A DNA stretch of 15,339 nt from Dinoroseobacter sp042096155 (GTDB lineage: Bacteria > Pseudomonadota > Alphaproteobacteria > Rhodobacterales > Rhodobacteraceae): NCBI GenBank assembly GCA_042096155.1, contig JBELMC010000068.1:1-15339 (forward strand). The letters are read 5' to 3'. Below the pieces are notes generated by a model that saw only the letters and a program-made list of their open reading frames with translations, was not told the DNA's origin and made no database searches. Of this stretch, positions 7,406 to 15,070 are shown in pieces. A program made the position numbers and the translations under genes. Within the stretch, counting starts at the first letter, position 1. Every line of letters starts with the position of its first letter.

Positions 7406-9061
7406 TCAAGTTGGGTCGCGCCACTGGTTCACAATCGGATACCGCCGATCCAGCCAGAAAGCGCGGGGTGTTAATCTTGGCCCCGGCGCGGCTTGGAAAC
7501 GTTTGTATTCACTGACATAAATCAAATGCTCGACATTTTTTACCATGGCGCGATCAAATCCTTCTGCAACGAGCTCTGACACAGACGCATCACGATCGAC
7601 CAAACCGTGCAAGATTGCATCCAAGACATCATAGGGCGGCAATGAATCTTCGTCTTTTTGATCGGGCCGCAGTTCCGCCGATGGCGGTTTGTCGATAATC
7701 TGCGGCGGGATCACTTCGCCCTTGGGTCCCGCCATCCAGGGCCTGTTGGTCTGGTTTCGCCAGCGGCAGGTCTCGAAAACTCGGGTTTTGTAAAGATCTT
7801 TTATCGGATTATAGCCCCCTGCCATATCGCCATAAATCGTTGCATACCCGACCGCGACTTCAGATTTATTGCCGGTTGTGAGCAGCATTTCCCCAAATTT
7901 ATTCGACAGCGCCATCAATAGAACGCCCCGCAATCGAGACTGGATATTTTCTTCTGTTAATCCGCTTTTTGTGCCCACAAAGAGGTCTGCCAAGACGTCC
8001 GTTACCGCAGCTTGCGGGCCTGTGATGGGCACGGTGTCGTGGCGCACACCAAGCAATCGGGCGCAGGCCGCAGCATCTTCCAGCGACTGAGCCGACGTAT
8101 ATTGCGACGGCAACATCACACAGCGCACATTTTCCGGCCCCAGCGCATCCGCCGCTATGGTCGCCACCAGCGCAGAATCGACCCCGCCAGACAGGCCCAA
8201 AATAACTTTCTCAAAGCCCGTCTTGCGTGTGTAGTCGCGCAATCCTTCCACCATGACCCTGTAATCTTGTTCATAGCTTTGCGGGTGAGCCGCTTTCTCA
8301 GCGTCGACAGCACGCCATCCCGAGGCCGTACGCTCAAACACCAAATGCGTGATTTGGGTTTCAAAAACCGGCAGTTTTGCGGCCAAGGCCCCGCCGGAGT
8401 TGAGCACAAATGACCCCCCATCAAAGACCTGATCATCTTGGCCGCCGACCATGTTTAGGTAAACAAGTGGCAGGCCAGTTTCGACAACGCGCGCGACCAT
8501 GAGGTTCAGTCGGGTGTCAAATTTGCCGCGGTGATAAGGCGAGCCGTTGGGCACAAGCAAGATCTCGGCGCCTGTTTCAGAAAGGGTTTCAGCCACATCC
8601 GGCCACCAGGAATCTTCGCAGATCGGGGTGCCAATCCGAACAGGCCCCACGATGTAAGGACCATCAATATCCGCGACTTGAAACAGCCGTTTTTCGTCAA
8701 AGACGCCATCATTGGCCAAAACATGTTTGCGGATAAGCGTGATTTTCCCGCCCTCACACACCGCATAGCAATTGAACACTTTGCCGTCCTCATACCAAGG
8801 CGTGCCGATACCCAAAGCGGGGCCTGTGGCGCAGGCGGTGGCCAGATCCTGCACGGCTTCCATGGCCTGAGCGACGAAAGTCCGTTTCATCACAAGGTCT
8901 TGCGTCTGATACCCGGTCACAAACATCTCGGGCAACGCAATCATGTCGCTGCCTGCGCCCTTGGCGTTTTGCCAGGCGACACGGGCTTGTTCGCAATTGG
9001 CGGCAATCGCGCCAACGGTCGGGTTCAACTGTCCAATGCTGAGGCGAAATCTGTCGGTCAT
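7406..9061 (-). CDS. nadE: Glutamine-dependent NAD+ synthetase
   Basis: This enzyme makes the last step of NAD synthesis: deamido-NAD, ATP and glutamine give NAD, AMP, diphosphate and glutamate. It is a 551-residue two-domain protein. The N-terminal nitrilase-type glutaminase (about 1-255) shows the catalytic triad Glu45 (ALPEMF), Lys112 (RKHVL) and Cys148 (TPICEDSWWP). The C-terminal synthetase domain carries the ATP pyrophosphatase P-loop SGGVDS at 291-296, LLTTGNKSEVAVGY and the family-typical tail PRAFWLDRRYPI. The ATG at 9061 has AGGAG six bases upstream. It diverges from the MORN-repeat gene across about 175 bp and lies upstream of gltX on the same strand. All catalytic residues are present, so it should be active and use glutamine rather than only ammonia. 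Confidence 0.97.
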   Translation of the reverse strand: MTDRFRLSIGQLNPTVGAIAANCEQARVAWQNAKGAGSDMIALPEMFVTGYQTQDLVMKRTFVAQAMEAVQDLATACATGPALGIGTPWYEDGKVFNCYAVCEGGKITLIRKHVLANDGVFDEKRLFQVADIDGPYIVGPVRIGTPICEDSWWPDVAETLSETGAEILLVPNGSPYHRGKFDTRLNLMVARVVETGLPLVYLNMVGGQDDQVFDGGSFVLNSGGALAAKLPVFETQITHLVFERTASGWRAVDAEKAAHPQSYEQDYRVMVEGLRDYTRKTGFEKVILGLSGGVDSALVATIAADALGPENVRCVMLPSQYTSAQSLEDAAACARLLGVRHDTVPITGPQAAVTDVLADLFVGTKSGLTEENIQSRLRGVLLMALSNKFGEMLLTTGNKSEVAVGYATIYGDMAGGYNPIKDLYKTRVFETCRWRNQTNRPWMAGPKGEVIPPQIIDKPPSAELRPDQKDEDSLPPYDVLDAILHGLVDRDASVSELVAEGFDRAMVKNVEHLIYVSEYKRFQAAPGPRLTPRAFWLDRRYPIVNQWRDPT

Positions 9062-9236
9062 GACGGGCTCCTGGTTCTGAATTGCTATCTAACAGACGAT
9101 GCCGCCAGAGAAAGGGCATTGGTACAATTCTATGTGCAGAGCTCCGAAAACCGTTGTTTCAGAGGTATCTGTGATTTACCTTATTGACAGGAAACCTTTG
9201 CCGGACCACCGGCTCATGCCTGAGCGAGGATATCAC

Positions 9237-10679
9237 GTGCAACGATTTAACCGACCATCCCGACGGGCGCTGGGCTTTTGCGCAAGCCTCGGATTCTGGG
9301 CGTTTATGCCTGGGACATTAATCTCTCAAGACACTGTTATTGTAAAACAATTTGACGATGGCGGCGTCTATGAAGGCACCTTCCGAAACGGTCGGCAACA
9401 TGGGCGAGGCACCTACAGATTGCCCAATGGTTATGAGTATACCGGCGACTGGATCGATGGTGAAATACAAGGGCAAGGCACGGCCAAATTCGTAAACGGC
9501 TCGATCTATGTCGGGCAGTTTGAAAACGGCAAACCAAATGGACACGGTCGCATCGTTTTTGGCGATGGCACCACCTATGAAGGCGCCTGGCTTGACAGCC
9601 AAATGACTGGTGAGGGCCTCGCCAGCTATGCAGATGGTGCTGTTTATCAAGGTGGATTCCGAAATGCACGTCACCATGGCAAAGGTGTTTTGCAGGAACC
9701 TTCGGGCTATATCTATGATGGTGACTGGGTCGATGGCATGCGCGAGGGCAATGCCATTGTAACCGAAGCCGATGGTGCGCTCTATGAAGGGACCATGGTC
9801 GGCGGGCAACGCTCCGGTCAGGGAAAAATCACGCTTCCAGACGGGTTGATTTATGTCGGTGAATGGGCCAGCGGACAGTTCAACGGACTGGGAACGCTGA
9901 CTTTTTCGAATGGCGATGTCTATAAAGGAAAGTTTGCAACAGGCAAACGCGAAGGGACCGGCGAGATGGTTTACGCCAACGGATTCACCTATCGCGGCGG
10001 GTTTGTGAACGACCAACGTTCGGGCGAAGGGCGGTTCGAGGGGCCCGATGGGTTCTTATATATCGGCGGGTGGTCTGAGAGCGAAATGTCTGGACTGGGA
10101 CGGCTGACCTATCCCGATGGCTCGATCTATGAGGGCGAATTTGCCAATGGTCAGACCAACGGAACCGGCACCATCACCTATCCCGATGGCAGCACCTATG
10201 TGGGGGGCTGGGTGAATGGTGTGATCGAAGGCGAAGGCGTGGCAAAATACGCGAATGGTATTGTTTACAAAGGAGAATTTCTAAACGCGCAAACTCATGG
10301 GCAAGGTACGATGACCTATGCCGATGGCTATGTCTATGAGGGCCAATGGGAAGCGGGGCAGCGCTCTGGTCAAGGCAAAGCGACCTATCCCGATGGCACG
10401 ATTTATGAAGGGCAATTTGCAGACGGCCTTCGCCAAGGCATTGGAACGATTACGATTCCTGATGGGTTCAGCTATACAGGTCAGTGGAAAGGCGGCGAGA
10501 TCAATGGGCCTGGCACCGCGACCTATGCAAACGGCGATGTCTATGAGGGGATGTTTCGCGACAGCAAACGCTGGGGCACAGGCGTGATGCGCTACGCGTC
10601 TGGCGAGGTTGAACAGGGCGAGTGGGAGAACGGCGTTTTGACCGCTCCGACACAGGATGTTGACACAAATGATGGGTAA
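9237..10679 (+). CDS. Exported MORN-repeat protein with 18 tandem repeats
   Basis: This is a 480-residue protein built almost entirely of MORN repeats (consensus YxGxFxxGxxxGxGxxxxxDGxx). I chose the GTG at 9237 because GAGGA lies six bases upstream. The frame is open back to 9099, and an ATG at 9216 lacks a ribosome site. Residues 1-35 look like a signal peptide: a basic start with RFNRPSRR, then a hydrophobic ALGFCASLGFWAF run, with likely cleavage near LISQ. Residues 45-458 are 18 repeats of exactly 23 residues without a single insertion or deletion, and a degenerate 19th forms the tail. Residue 5 of the repeat alternates Phe and Trp along the array. Bacterial MORN proteins are poorly understood; membrane, envelope or partner-binding scaffolding is plausible. 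A specific function cannot be assigned. It appears monocistronic. Confidence 0.88.
   Translation: MQRFNRPSRRALGFCASLGFWAFMPGTLISQDTVIVKQFDDGGVYEGTFRNGRQHGRGTYRLPNGYEYTGDWIDGEIQGQGTAKFVNGSIYVGQFENGKPNGHGRIVFGDGTTYEGAWLDSQMTGEGLASYADGAVYQGGFRNARHHGKGVLQEPSGYIYDGDWVDGMREGNAIVTEADGALYEGTMVGGQRSGQGKITLPDGLIYVGEWASGQFNGLGTLTFSNGDVYKGKFATGKREGTGEMVYANGFTYRGGFVNDQRSGEGRFEGPDGFLYIGGWSESEMSGLGRLTYPDGSIYEGEFANGQTNGTGTITYPDGSTYVGGWVNGVIEGEGVAKYANGIVYKGEFLNAQTHGQGTMTYADGYVYEGQWEAGQRSGQGKATYPDGTIYEGQFADGLRQGIGTITIPDGFSYTGQWKGGEINGPGTATYANGDVYEGMFRDSKRWGTGVMRYASGEVEQGEWENGVLTAPTQDVDTNDG
9369..10610 (+). repeat. Coding tandem repeat: 18 x 69 bp MORN units
   Basis: The 1242-bp array consists of 69-bp units, each starting at a Tyr codon (TAT or TAC) and encoding one 23-residue MORN repeat. 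Units differ at the DNA level but keep recurring blocks such as CCTATCCCGATGGC (several copies between about 10100 and 10400). A two-unit, 138-bp super-period is visible in the Phe/Trp alternation. Unit 6 lacks the usual GxG (it reads EGNA) and unit 7 has Met in the aromatic position. Confidence 0.9.
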
Positions 10680-10787
10680 GAGGCCCAGTGCGATGTGCAC
10701 AATTTATCAAAAATGTGCCCAATTCGACATCTTGGCGCGCCTGATCTGAGCCGTGGGCGCCATCGCGCGGGCGATTGATCCGACGAA

Positions 10788-10820
10788 ATCCGATCCAGGA
10801 TCTGGCGCGATCCGATCCAG
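10788..10820. repeat. Short direct repeat ATCCGATCCAG
   Basis: Two identical 11-bp copies lie at 10788-10798 and 10810-10820, with starts 22 bp apart. The first overlaps the palindrome GATCCAGGATC. They sit in the 201-bp spacer between the convergent MORN and photolyase genes. No function can be assigned. Confidence 0.6.
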
Positions 10821-10834
10821 CTTGACAAAACAAC

Positions 10835-10858
10835 GAACGCGGTTGACACGCCGCGTTC
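10835..10858 (-). terminator. Likely intrinsic terminator of the SDR-photolyase unit
   Basis: A perfect 8-bp inverted repeat, GAACGCGG (10835-10842) and CCGCGTTC (10851-10858) with an 8-nt loop, begins 22 bp past the photolyase stop codon. Read on the minus strand, the hairpin is followed by the T-rich GTTGTTTTG, as in an intrinsic terminator. On the plus strand it is not followed by T residues, so it more likely serves the minus-strand operon than the convergent MORN gene. Confidence 0.55.
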
Positions 10859-10880
10859 ACGGCGAGGTGATCGGATGTTG

Positions 10881-12401
10881 CTAAACCAACTCGCCCTGAT
10901 CGAGACGTTGTAACCAATGTTTCGCATCTCTGAGAACGGCGTCTTTGCGCGTGTCATCCATGCGATCCCATGTCCGGTACATTTGGCCCATGCGTGGATT
11001 GCCCGAAAAGCGATTTCGGTGACGCAGCAAGAAATCCCAATACAGCAAATTGAACGGACAGGCTTTGTCGCCGGTTTTCGCGGTGACCGAATACGAACAG
11101 GTTTTGCAATAGTCGCTCATGCGGTTGATATAGGCGCCTGATGACACATAGGGTTTCGACGCAACGATGCCGCCATCTGCGAATTGGCTCATGCCGATGG
11201 TGTTTGGAGCCTCGACCCATTCGAACGCATCTGCGTAGACGGCCAGATACCATTGGTGCACTTGGCCCGGATCAATCCCTGCCAAAAGCGCAAAATTTCC
11301 TGTAATCATAAGTCGTTGAATATGGTGGGCATAGGCTTCATCGCGGGTTTGCGCCACGGCTTTGGACACGCAATTCATCCGCGTCGGCGCCCCCCAATAG
11401 AAATCTGGCAACGCGCGGTCGTGACCCAGGTGGTTGTGGCGGGTATAATCGGGACCGCCGTGGAAATAAATGCCCCGGATATATTCGCGCCAGCCCAGAA
11501 CCTGGCGAATGAAACCTTCAACAGCGTTGAGCGGTGCCTGGCCGGAGTGATAGGCCGCCTCGACCTGGCGACAGGTTTCCAGCGGATCCAGCAGCCCGAT
11601 ATTCAAATAAAACGATACCAAACCGTGGTACAAAAATCGCTGATCGGACAACATTGCGTCTTGAAAATCGCCAAAACGAGGCAGGCAATGGGCGATGAAA
11701 TCGCTCAGCGCGTGGTGAGCGCCTTCGGCATCTGTGGCAAACCAAAAATCATCCAAAGATCCGAAATTATTTGAAAATTCCGAAGCCACAAGCGTGAGCA
11801 CATCGCGCGTCATCTGATCTGGTTCGGTGCGTTTGCGCGCGGGAAAACAAAGCCCCTTGGCTGGCGGCTTTCGATTGTCGTGATCATAATTCCACTTGCC
11901 GCCCACCGGTGCATCACCGTCCATCAACAAACCGGTCTTACGGCGCATATCGCGGTAAAAATACTCCATCCGCAGCTGTTTTCGGTCTTTGGCCCATGTG
12001 TTGAATTCTGCATGAGTGGCGATGAACCGCGTGTCTTCCAACAAAGTGACCCCAAGCGCTTCGAGTGCCGTGATCAAGCGCCATTCGCCAGGCCGGACCG
12101 CGTGAACTTGGGTTGTGTTATGCTTGGTTTGGGCCCGCAAGATTGCCTCGGGGATCGAGACGACAGGATCCGCCGAATCATAGGTCGTGTAATCGACCTG
12201 CCACCCTTGTTGGCGCAGACGGGCCGCAAATTTCCGCATCGCGGCAAAGATGAGAGCGATCTTTTTGGGGTGGTGCGGAACATATGTCGCTTCGGCGCGG
12301 ACTTCGGCCATAATGACGATATCGCGTTCCTTATCAGCGACTTGAAGGGAGTGCAGCGTCTCAGACAGCTGATCGCCCAGAACCAGAACCAGCGCTACCA
12401 T
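10881..12401 (-). CDS. phrB: Iron-sulfur bacterial cryptochrome/photolyase (FeS-BCP, probable (6-4) photolyase)
   Basis: This is a 506-residue flavoprotein of the FeS-BCP/CryPro family, whose characterised members (Agrobacterium PhrB) repair (6-4) photoproducts using light. Rhodobacter CryB, a relative, also affects gene regulation. The N-terminal antenna domain begins VALVLVLGDQL, and the C-terminal FAD domain includes GFIRQVLGWREYIRG. Four cysteines at 344, 432, 435 and 448 (MNCVSK; YCKTCS; KACPFN) fit the [4Fe-4S] ligands. They and the His359-His360 pair keep one constant offset from the PhrB numbering I recall, which supports orthology. The ATG at 12401 has GGAAGG upstream; the open frame extends only to a TTG seven codons earlier. 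Its start overlaps the upstream SDR gene by 7 bp, implying translational coupling. Repair versus signalling cannot be separated from the sequence. Confidence 0.94.
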   Translation of the reverse strand: MVALVLVLGDQLSETLHSLQVADKERDIVIMAEVRAEATYVPHHPKKIALIFAAMRKFAARLRQQGWQVDYTTYDSADPVVSIPEAILRAQTKHNTTQVHAVRPGEWRLITALEALGVTLLEDTRFIATHAEFNTWAKDRKQLRMEYFYRDMRRKTGLLMDGDAPVGGKWNYDHDNRKPPAKGLCFPARKRTEPDQMTRDVLTLVASEFSNNFGSLDDFWFATDAEGAHHALSDFIAHCLPRFGDFQDAMLSDQRFLYHGLVSFYLNIGLLDPLETCRQVEAAYHSGQAPLNAVEGFIRQVLGWREYIRGIYFHGGPDYTRHNHLGHDRALPDFYWGAPTRMNCVSKAVAQTRDEAYAHHIQRLMITGNFALLAGIDPGQVHQWYLAVYADAFEWVEAPNTIGMSQFADGGIVASKPYVSSGAYINRMSDYCKTCSYSVTAKTGDKACPFNLLYWDFLLRHRNRFSGNPRMGQMYRTWDRMDDTRKDAVLRDAKHWLQRLDQGELV

Positions 12402-13060
12402 GGGACGGACCTTCCGGCCCAATCGAAAAACTGGCCGGTATCTGCGGGGGTCAGGCCCTCTAGCACATCGAGCAGGTTTTGAGCGGCGTCAGACGGGGCA
12501 ACGGCAGGATGGCGCCCAAGATATTTGGCGGTAAACGGCGTGGCGACGGTGCCGGGATGCAGCGCGACACACGTGGCCAGCTTGTGCGTGCGGGCCAGTT
12601 CTATCGCGGCGGTATGGATCAGCTGGTTCAGCGCGGCTTTGGCCGCACGGTAGCTATACCAACCGCCAAGTGCATTGTCACCAATCGAGCCAACCCGCGC
12701 AGACAACACTGCCAGCTTGGCCGGCTGATCGCGTGGCACCAGGCGCAGGCTGTGTTTCAGCACCAACGCCGGACCAATCGCGTTCACCGCGAATTGGGCA
12801 TGCAGAGCATCGGCGGACAGAGTTTTGAGCGTTTTTTCAGGGACATGGTCATCAATTTCCAACGCACCTGACGCAACAAGAATCAGATCAAATGGGCCTG
12901 CCAACGCCCCCAGATGTGTTGCGACTGACGTTTCGTCGGTGACGTTGATGCCGTCGACGCTGCGTGACAAGGTGGTCACGGCGCCACCGCGTGCGCGCAA
13001 CTGGGTTGTGATCGCGTGGCCGATCCCGCCAGAGGCGCCAAGGATGAGTGCATTCTTCAT
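12395..13060 (-). CDS. CsgA-like short-chain dehydrogenase/reductase
   Basis: This is a 221-residue classical SDR with a Rossmann fold. The nucleotide-binding motif GASGGIG is at 8-14, an NAIGP version of the NAG motif is at 93-97, and SARVGSIGDN (from residue 120) supplies the catalytic serine. The Tyr-x3-Lys pair is Tyr137/Lys141 in YSYRAAK. The sequence around SARVGSIGDNxLGGWYSYRAAK resembles C-factor (CsgA)-like SDRs. It is immediately upstream of the photolyase with a 7-bp overlap, so the two products are likely made together. The substrate is unknown. It could be a redox partner or a pterin- or flavin-related enzyme serving the photolyase, but that is speculative. No strong ribosome site precedes the ATG at 13060. 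The gene diverges from the leuA leader. Confidence 0.9.
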   Translation of the reverse strand: MKNALILGASGGIGHAITTQLRARGGAVTTLSRSVDGINVTDETSVATHLGALAGPFDLILVASGALEIDDHVPEKTLKTLSADALHAQFAVNAIGPALVLKHSLRLVPRDQPAKLAVLSARVGSIGDNALGGWYSYRAAKAALNQLIHTAAIELARTHKLATCVALHPGTVATPFTAKYLGRHPAVAPSDAAQNLLDVLEGLTPADTGQFFDWAGRSVPW

Positions 13061-13137
13061 GGCAAGGGACGTAAGCGGCCCGGTGGGATCGTCAATTCGT
13101 TCTTTTCTTTTTAACCAAGTCGCGCCATAAATATGGG

Positions 13138-13194
13138 ATGAGTAAGCCGTTCGTCTTGCGCTCTTGCGCCCTGCTCCTTCTTAGCCGCCTCTGA
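13138..13194 (+). CDS. leuL: Leucine-rich leader peptide of leuA (attenuator)
   Basis: An 18-codon frame encodes MSKPFVLRSCALLLLSRL and ends in TGA 101 nt before the leuA start. Six of 18 residues are leucine, four of them consecutive (codons CTG CTC CTT CTT at 13171-13182). This fits a leader whose translation senses charged Leu-tRNA, as in the classical leu attenuators of enteric bacteria. The ribosome site before the ATG is weak (TATGGG) and there is no upstream in-frame start. Its position, size, codon content and the competing hairpins right after it together make the call, although no experimental or comparative data could be consulted. Confidence 0.75.
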   Translation: MSKPFVLRSCALLLLSRL

Positions 13195-13239
13195 GCGTGC
13201 CTTTTTGGCGCGACCGCTCGGAGGAGTTCAGCGCGCCAA
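13158..13239 (+). promoter_or_regulatory. Putative leu attenuator: competing RNA hairpins
   Basis: Three alternative pairings are visible. H1 joins GCGCTC (13158-13163, inside the leader) to GAGCGT (13193-13198). H2 joins CCTCTGAGCG (13188-13197, across the leader stop) to CGCTCGGAGG (13215-13224), 10 bp with one G-U. H3 joins TTGGCGCG (13205-13212) to CGCGCCAA (13232-13239), 8 bp. H1 and H2 share bases, and H2 and H3 are interleaved, so they exclude each other as in attenuators. H3 is not followed by a T-run. The only T-run (13202-13206) precedes it, so the termination mechanism (intrinsic or Rho-dependent) is uncertain. Confidence 0.55.
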
Positions 13240-13295
13240 GCCCCCCGGATGACATCGCCGGACAGATGAACACGGTAAATACAGAGATCTTTGAC

Positions 13296-14870
13296 ATGAC
13301 CGACACATCCCCGCAGGACCGCGTCCTGATATTTGACACCACTTTGCGCGATGGCGAGCAAAGCCCCGGCGCGACGATGACCCATGCTGAGAAGCTCGAG
13401 ATCGCTGGTCTGCTCGATGACATGGGCGTCGACATCATCGAAGCCGGATTTCCAATTGCCAGCGAAGGTGATTTTAAGGCCGTCAGCGAGATTGCCCGAA
13501 ACGCGGCTCACAGCGTGATCTGTGGTCTGGCACGCGCGCAATTTGGCGATATCGACCGCTGTTGGGAGGCCGTGCAACACGCAAAACAGCCCCGAATTCA
13601 TACGTTTATTGGGACGTCCCCGCTCCACCGGGCGATTCCGAACCTGACCATGGATGAGATGGCTGATCGCATTCACGAAACGGTGAGCCACGCGCGCAAT
13701 CTGTGCGACAACGTGCAATGGTCGCCCATGGACGCCACCCGAACCGAGCGGGATTACCTGTGCCGGACGGTCGAGATTGCGATCAAAGCTGGGGCCAGCA
13801 CGATCAATATTCCCGACACTGTCGGCTATACCGCGCCCAACGAAAGTGCCGAACTGATCGCGATGCTGCTGGCGCGTGTGCCCGGCGCAGACGAGATCAC
13901 ATTCGCCACCCATTGCCACAATGACCTGGGCATGGCGACGGCAAATGCCCTGGCGGCCGTGCAGGCGGGTGCGCGCCAAATTGAGTGTACAATCAATGGT
14001 TTGGGCGAGCGTGCTGGCAACACCGCGCTGGAAGAGGTTGTGATGGCGCTGAAGGTACGCAATGACATCATGCCATTTCAGACCCAAGTGGACGCAACGA
14101 AACTGATCAATATCTCGCGCCGGGTGGCGGCGGTTTCAGGCTTTGCGGTGCAGTTCAACAAAGCGATTGTCGGCAAGAACGCGTTTGCCCATGAAAGCGG
14201 CATTCACCAAGATGGCATGCTGAAAAATGCCGAGACGTTCGAGATTATGCGCCCTGAGGATATTGGCCTGAAAGAGACCAATCTGGTGATGGGAAAGCAT
14301 TCGGGCCGCGCGGCCCTGCGCGCGAAACTGGCGGATCTGGGATATGAGCTGGCGGACAATCAGCTCAAGGACGTGTTCATACGGTTTAAAGACTTGGCCG
14401 ATCGCAAGAAGGAAATCTACGATGATGATCTGATCGCGCTGATGCGCGATACGGCAAGCGAAGACGCCGATGAGCGGATTAAGGTGAAATTTTTGCGGGT
14501 CATTTGCGGGACGGAAGCTCCACAAAGTGCAGATCTGACTCTGACGATTGATGGCACTGACCACCAAACCACCCAAACCGGTGACGGGCCGGTCGATGCA
14601 ACATTCAACGCGATCAAGGCCTTGTTTGCGCATGACGTTCGGCTTCAGCTTTATCAAGTCAGCGCTGTGACCGAAGGCACCGACGCGCAAGCCACGGTCA
14701 GTGTCCGTATGGAGGAAAACGGTCGTATCGTGACCGGGCAATCGGCCGATACCGACACCGTGGTTGCCAGCGCCAAAGCCTATGTGCACGCGTTAAACAG
14801 ATTATTGGTGCGCCGCGAAAAAACCGGCTCGGACGCGCGCGAAATCAGTTACAAAGATGCGACAGGCTAG
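13296..14870 (+). CDS. leuA: 2-isopropylmalate synthase
   Basis: This enzyme catalyses the first committed step of leucine synthesis, condensing acetyl-CoA with 2-oxoisovalerate, and is normally feedback-inhibited by leucine. It is a 524-residue protein. The catalytic TIM barrel begins DTTLRDGEQSPG, with metal-binding Asp14, and His206/His208 lie in THCHNDLG. GLGERAGN at 235-242 supplies the last metal ligand, Asn242, and GKNAFAHESGIHQDG is in the linker region. The C-terminal part (about 390-520) is the LeuA allosteric domain. The open frame extends upstream to 13197, but the ATG at 13296 gives the family's usual N terminus (MTDTSPQDRVLIFDTTLRDG), and only a weak GAGA lies upstream. The leucine-rich leader directly before it implies attenuation control besides allostery. 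No other leu gene is in the window. Confidence 0.96.
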   Translation: MTDTSPQDRVLIFDTTLRDGEQSPGATMTHAEKLEIAGLLDDMGVDIIEAGFPIASEGDFKAVSEIARNAAHSVICGLARAQFGDIDRCWEAVQHAKQPRIHTFIGTSPLHRAIPNLTMDEMADRIHETVSHARNLCDNVQWSPMDATRTERDYLCRTVEIAIKAGASTINIPDTVGYTAPNESAELIAMLLARVPGADEITFATHCHNDLGMATANALAAVQAGARQIECTINGLGERAGNTALEEVVMALKVRNDIMPFQTQVDATKLINISRRVAAVSGFAVQFNKAIVGKNAFAHESGIHQDGMLKNAETFEIMRPEDIGLKETNLVMGKHSGRAALRAKLADLGYELADNQLKDVFIRFKDLADRKKEIYDDDLIALMRDTASEDADERIKVKFLRVICGTEAPQSADLTLTIDGTDHQTTQTGDGPVDATFNAIKALFAHDVRLQLYQVSAVTEGTDAQATVSVRMEENGRIVTGQSADTDTVVASAKAYVHALNRLLVRREKTGSDAREISYKDATG

Positions 14871-14975
14871 TGTCAACGACAATGGGATGGGACGATCACG
14901 GTTTCCCCTTAACGATTTTGAAGGAAAAACCAGCGAAATTGCGCCAATTTGACCAGATGGGGACCTTTACCGCGC

Positions 14976-14989
14976 GGGCCGCAAGGCCC
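14976..14989. other. Small GC-rich hairpin with GCAA tetraloop
   Basis: GGGCC (14976-14980) and GGCCC (14985-14989) flank a GCAA loop, a stable GNRA tetraloop in plus-strand RNA. It lies in the 200-bp spacer between leuA and mreB. No T-run follows on either strand, so it is not a standard terminator. It could be part of the mreB 5' leader or of the leuA 3' end. Confidence 0.4.
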
Positions 14990-15070
14990 ATATAGGCGGG
15001 CATTGTTCTGAGTGGCACGCTGCGTGGCAGCTGGGTCAGGGCTTGGAGATATACAGGATTATAGACGCCT

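Noticed and set aside
7249..7515. 88-codon plus-strand frame running into the 3' end of nadE
   Set aside because: It needs a TTG start, overlaps nadE antisense by about 110 bp, and has no recognisable motif.
9184..9189. Perfect TTGACA -35 box upstream of the MORN gene
   Set aside because: No -10-like hexamer is found at 16-18 bp spacing, so a promoter call is not supported.
13092..14087. 331-codon minus-strand open frame across leuA
   Set aside because: It is antisense to leuA, whose catalytic motifs are clear, and has no recognisable domain of its own.
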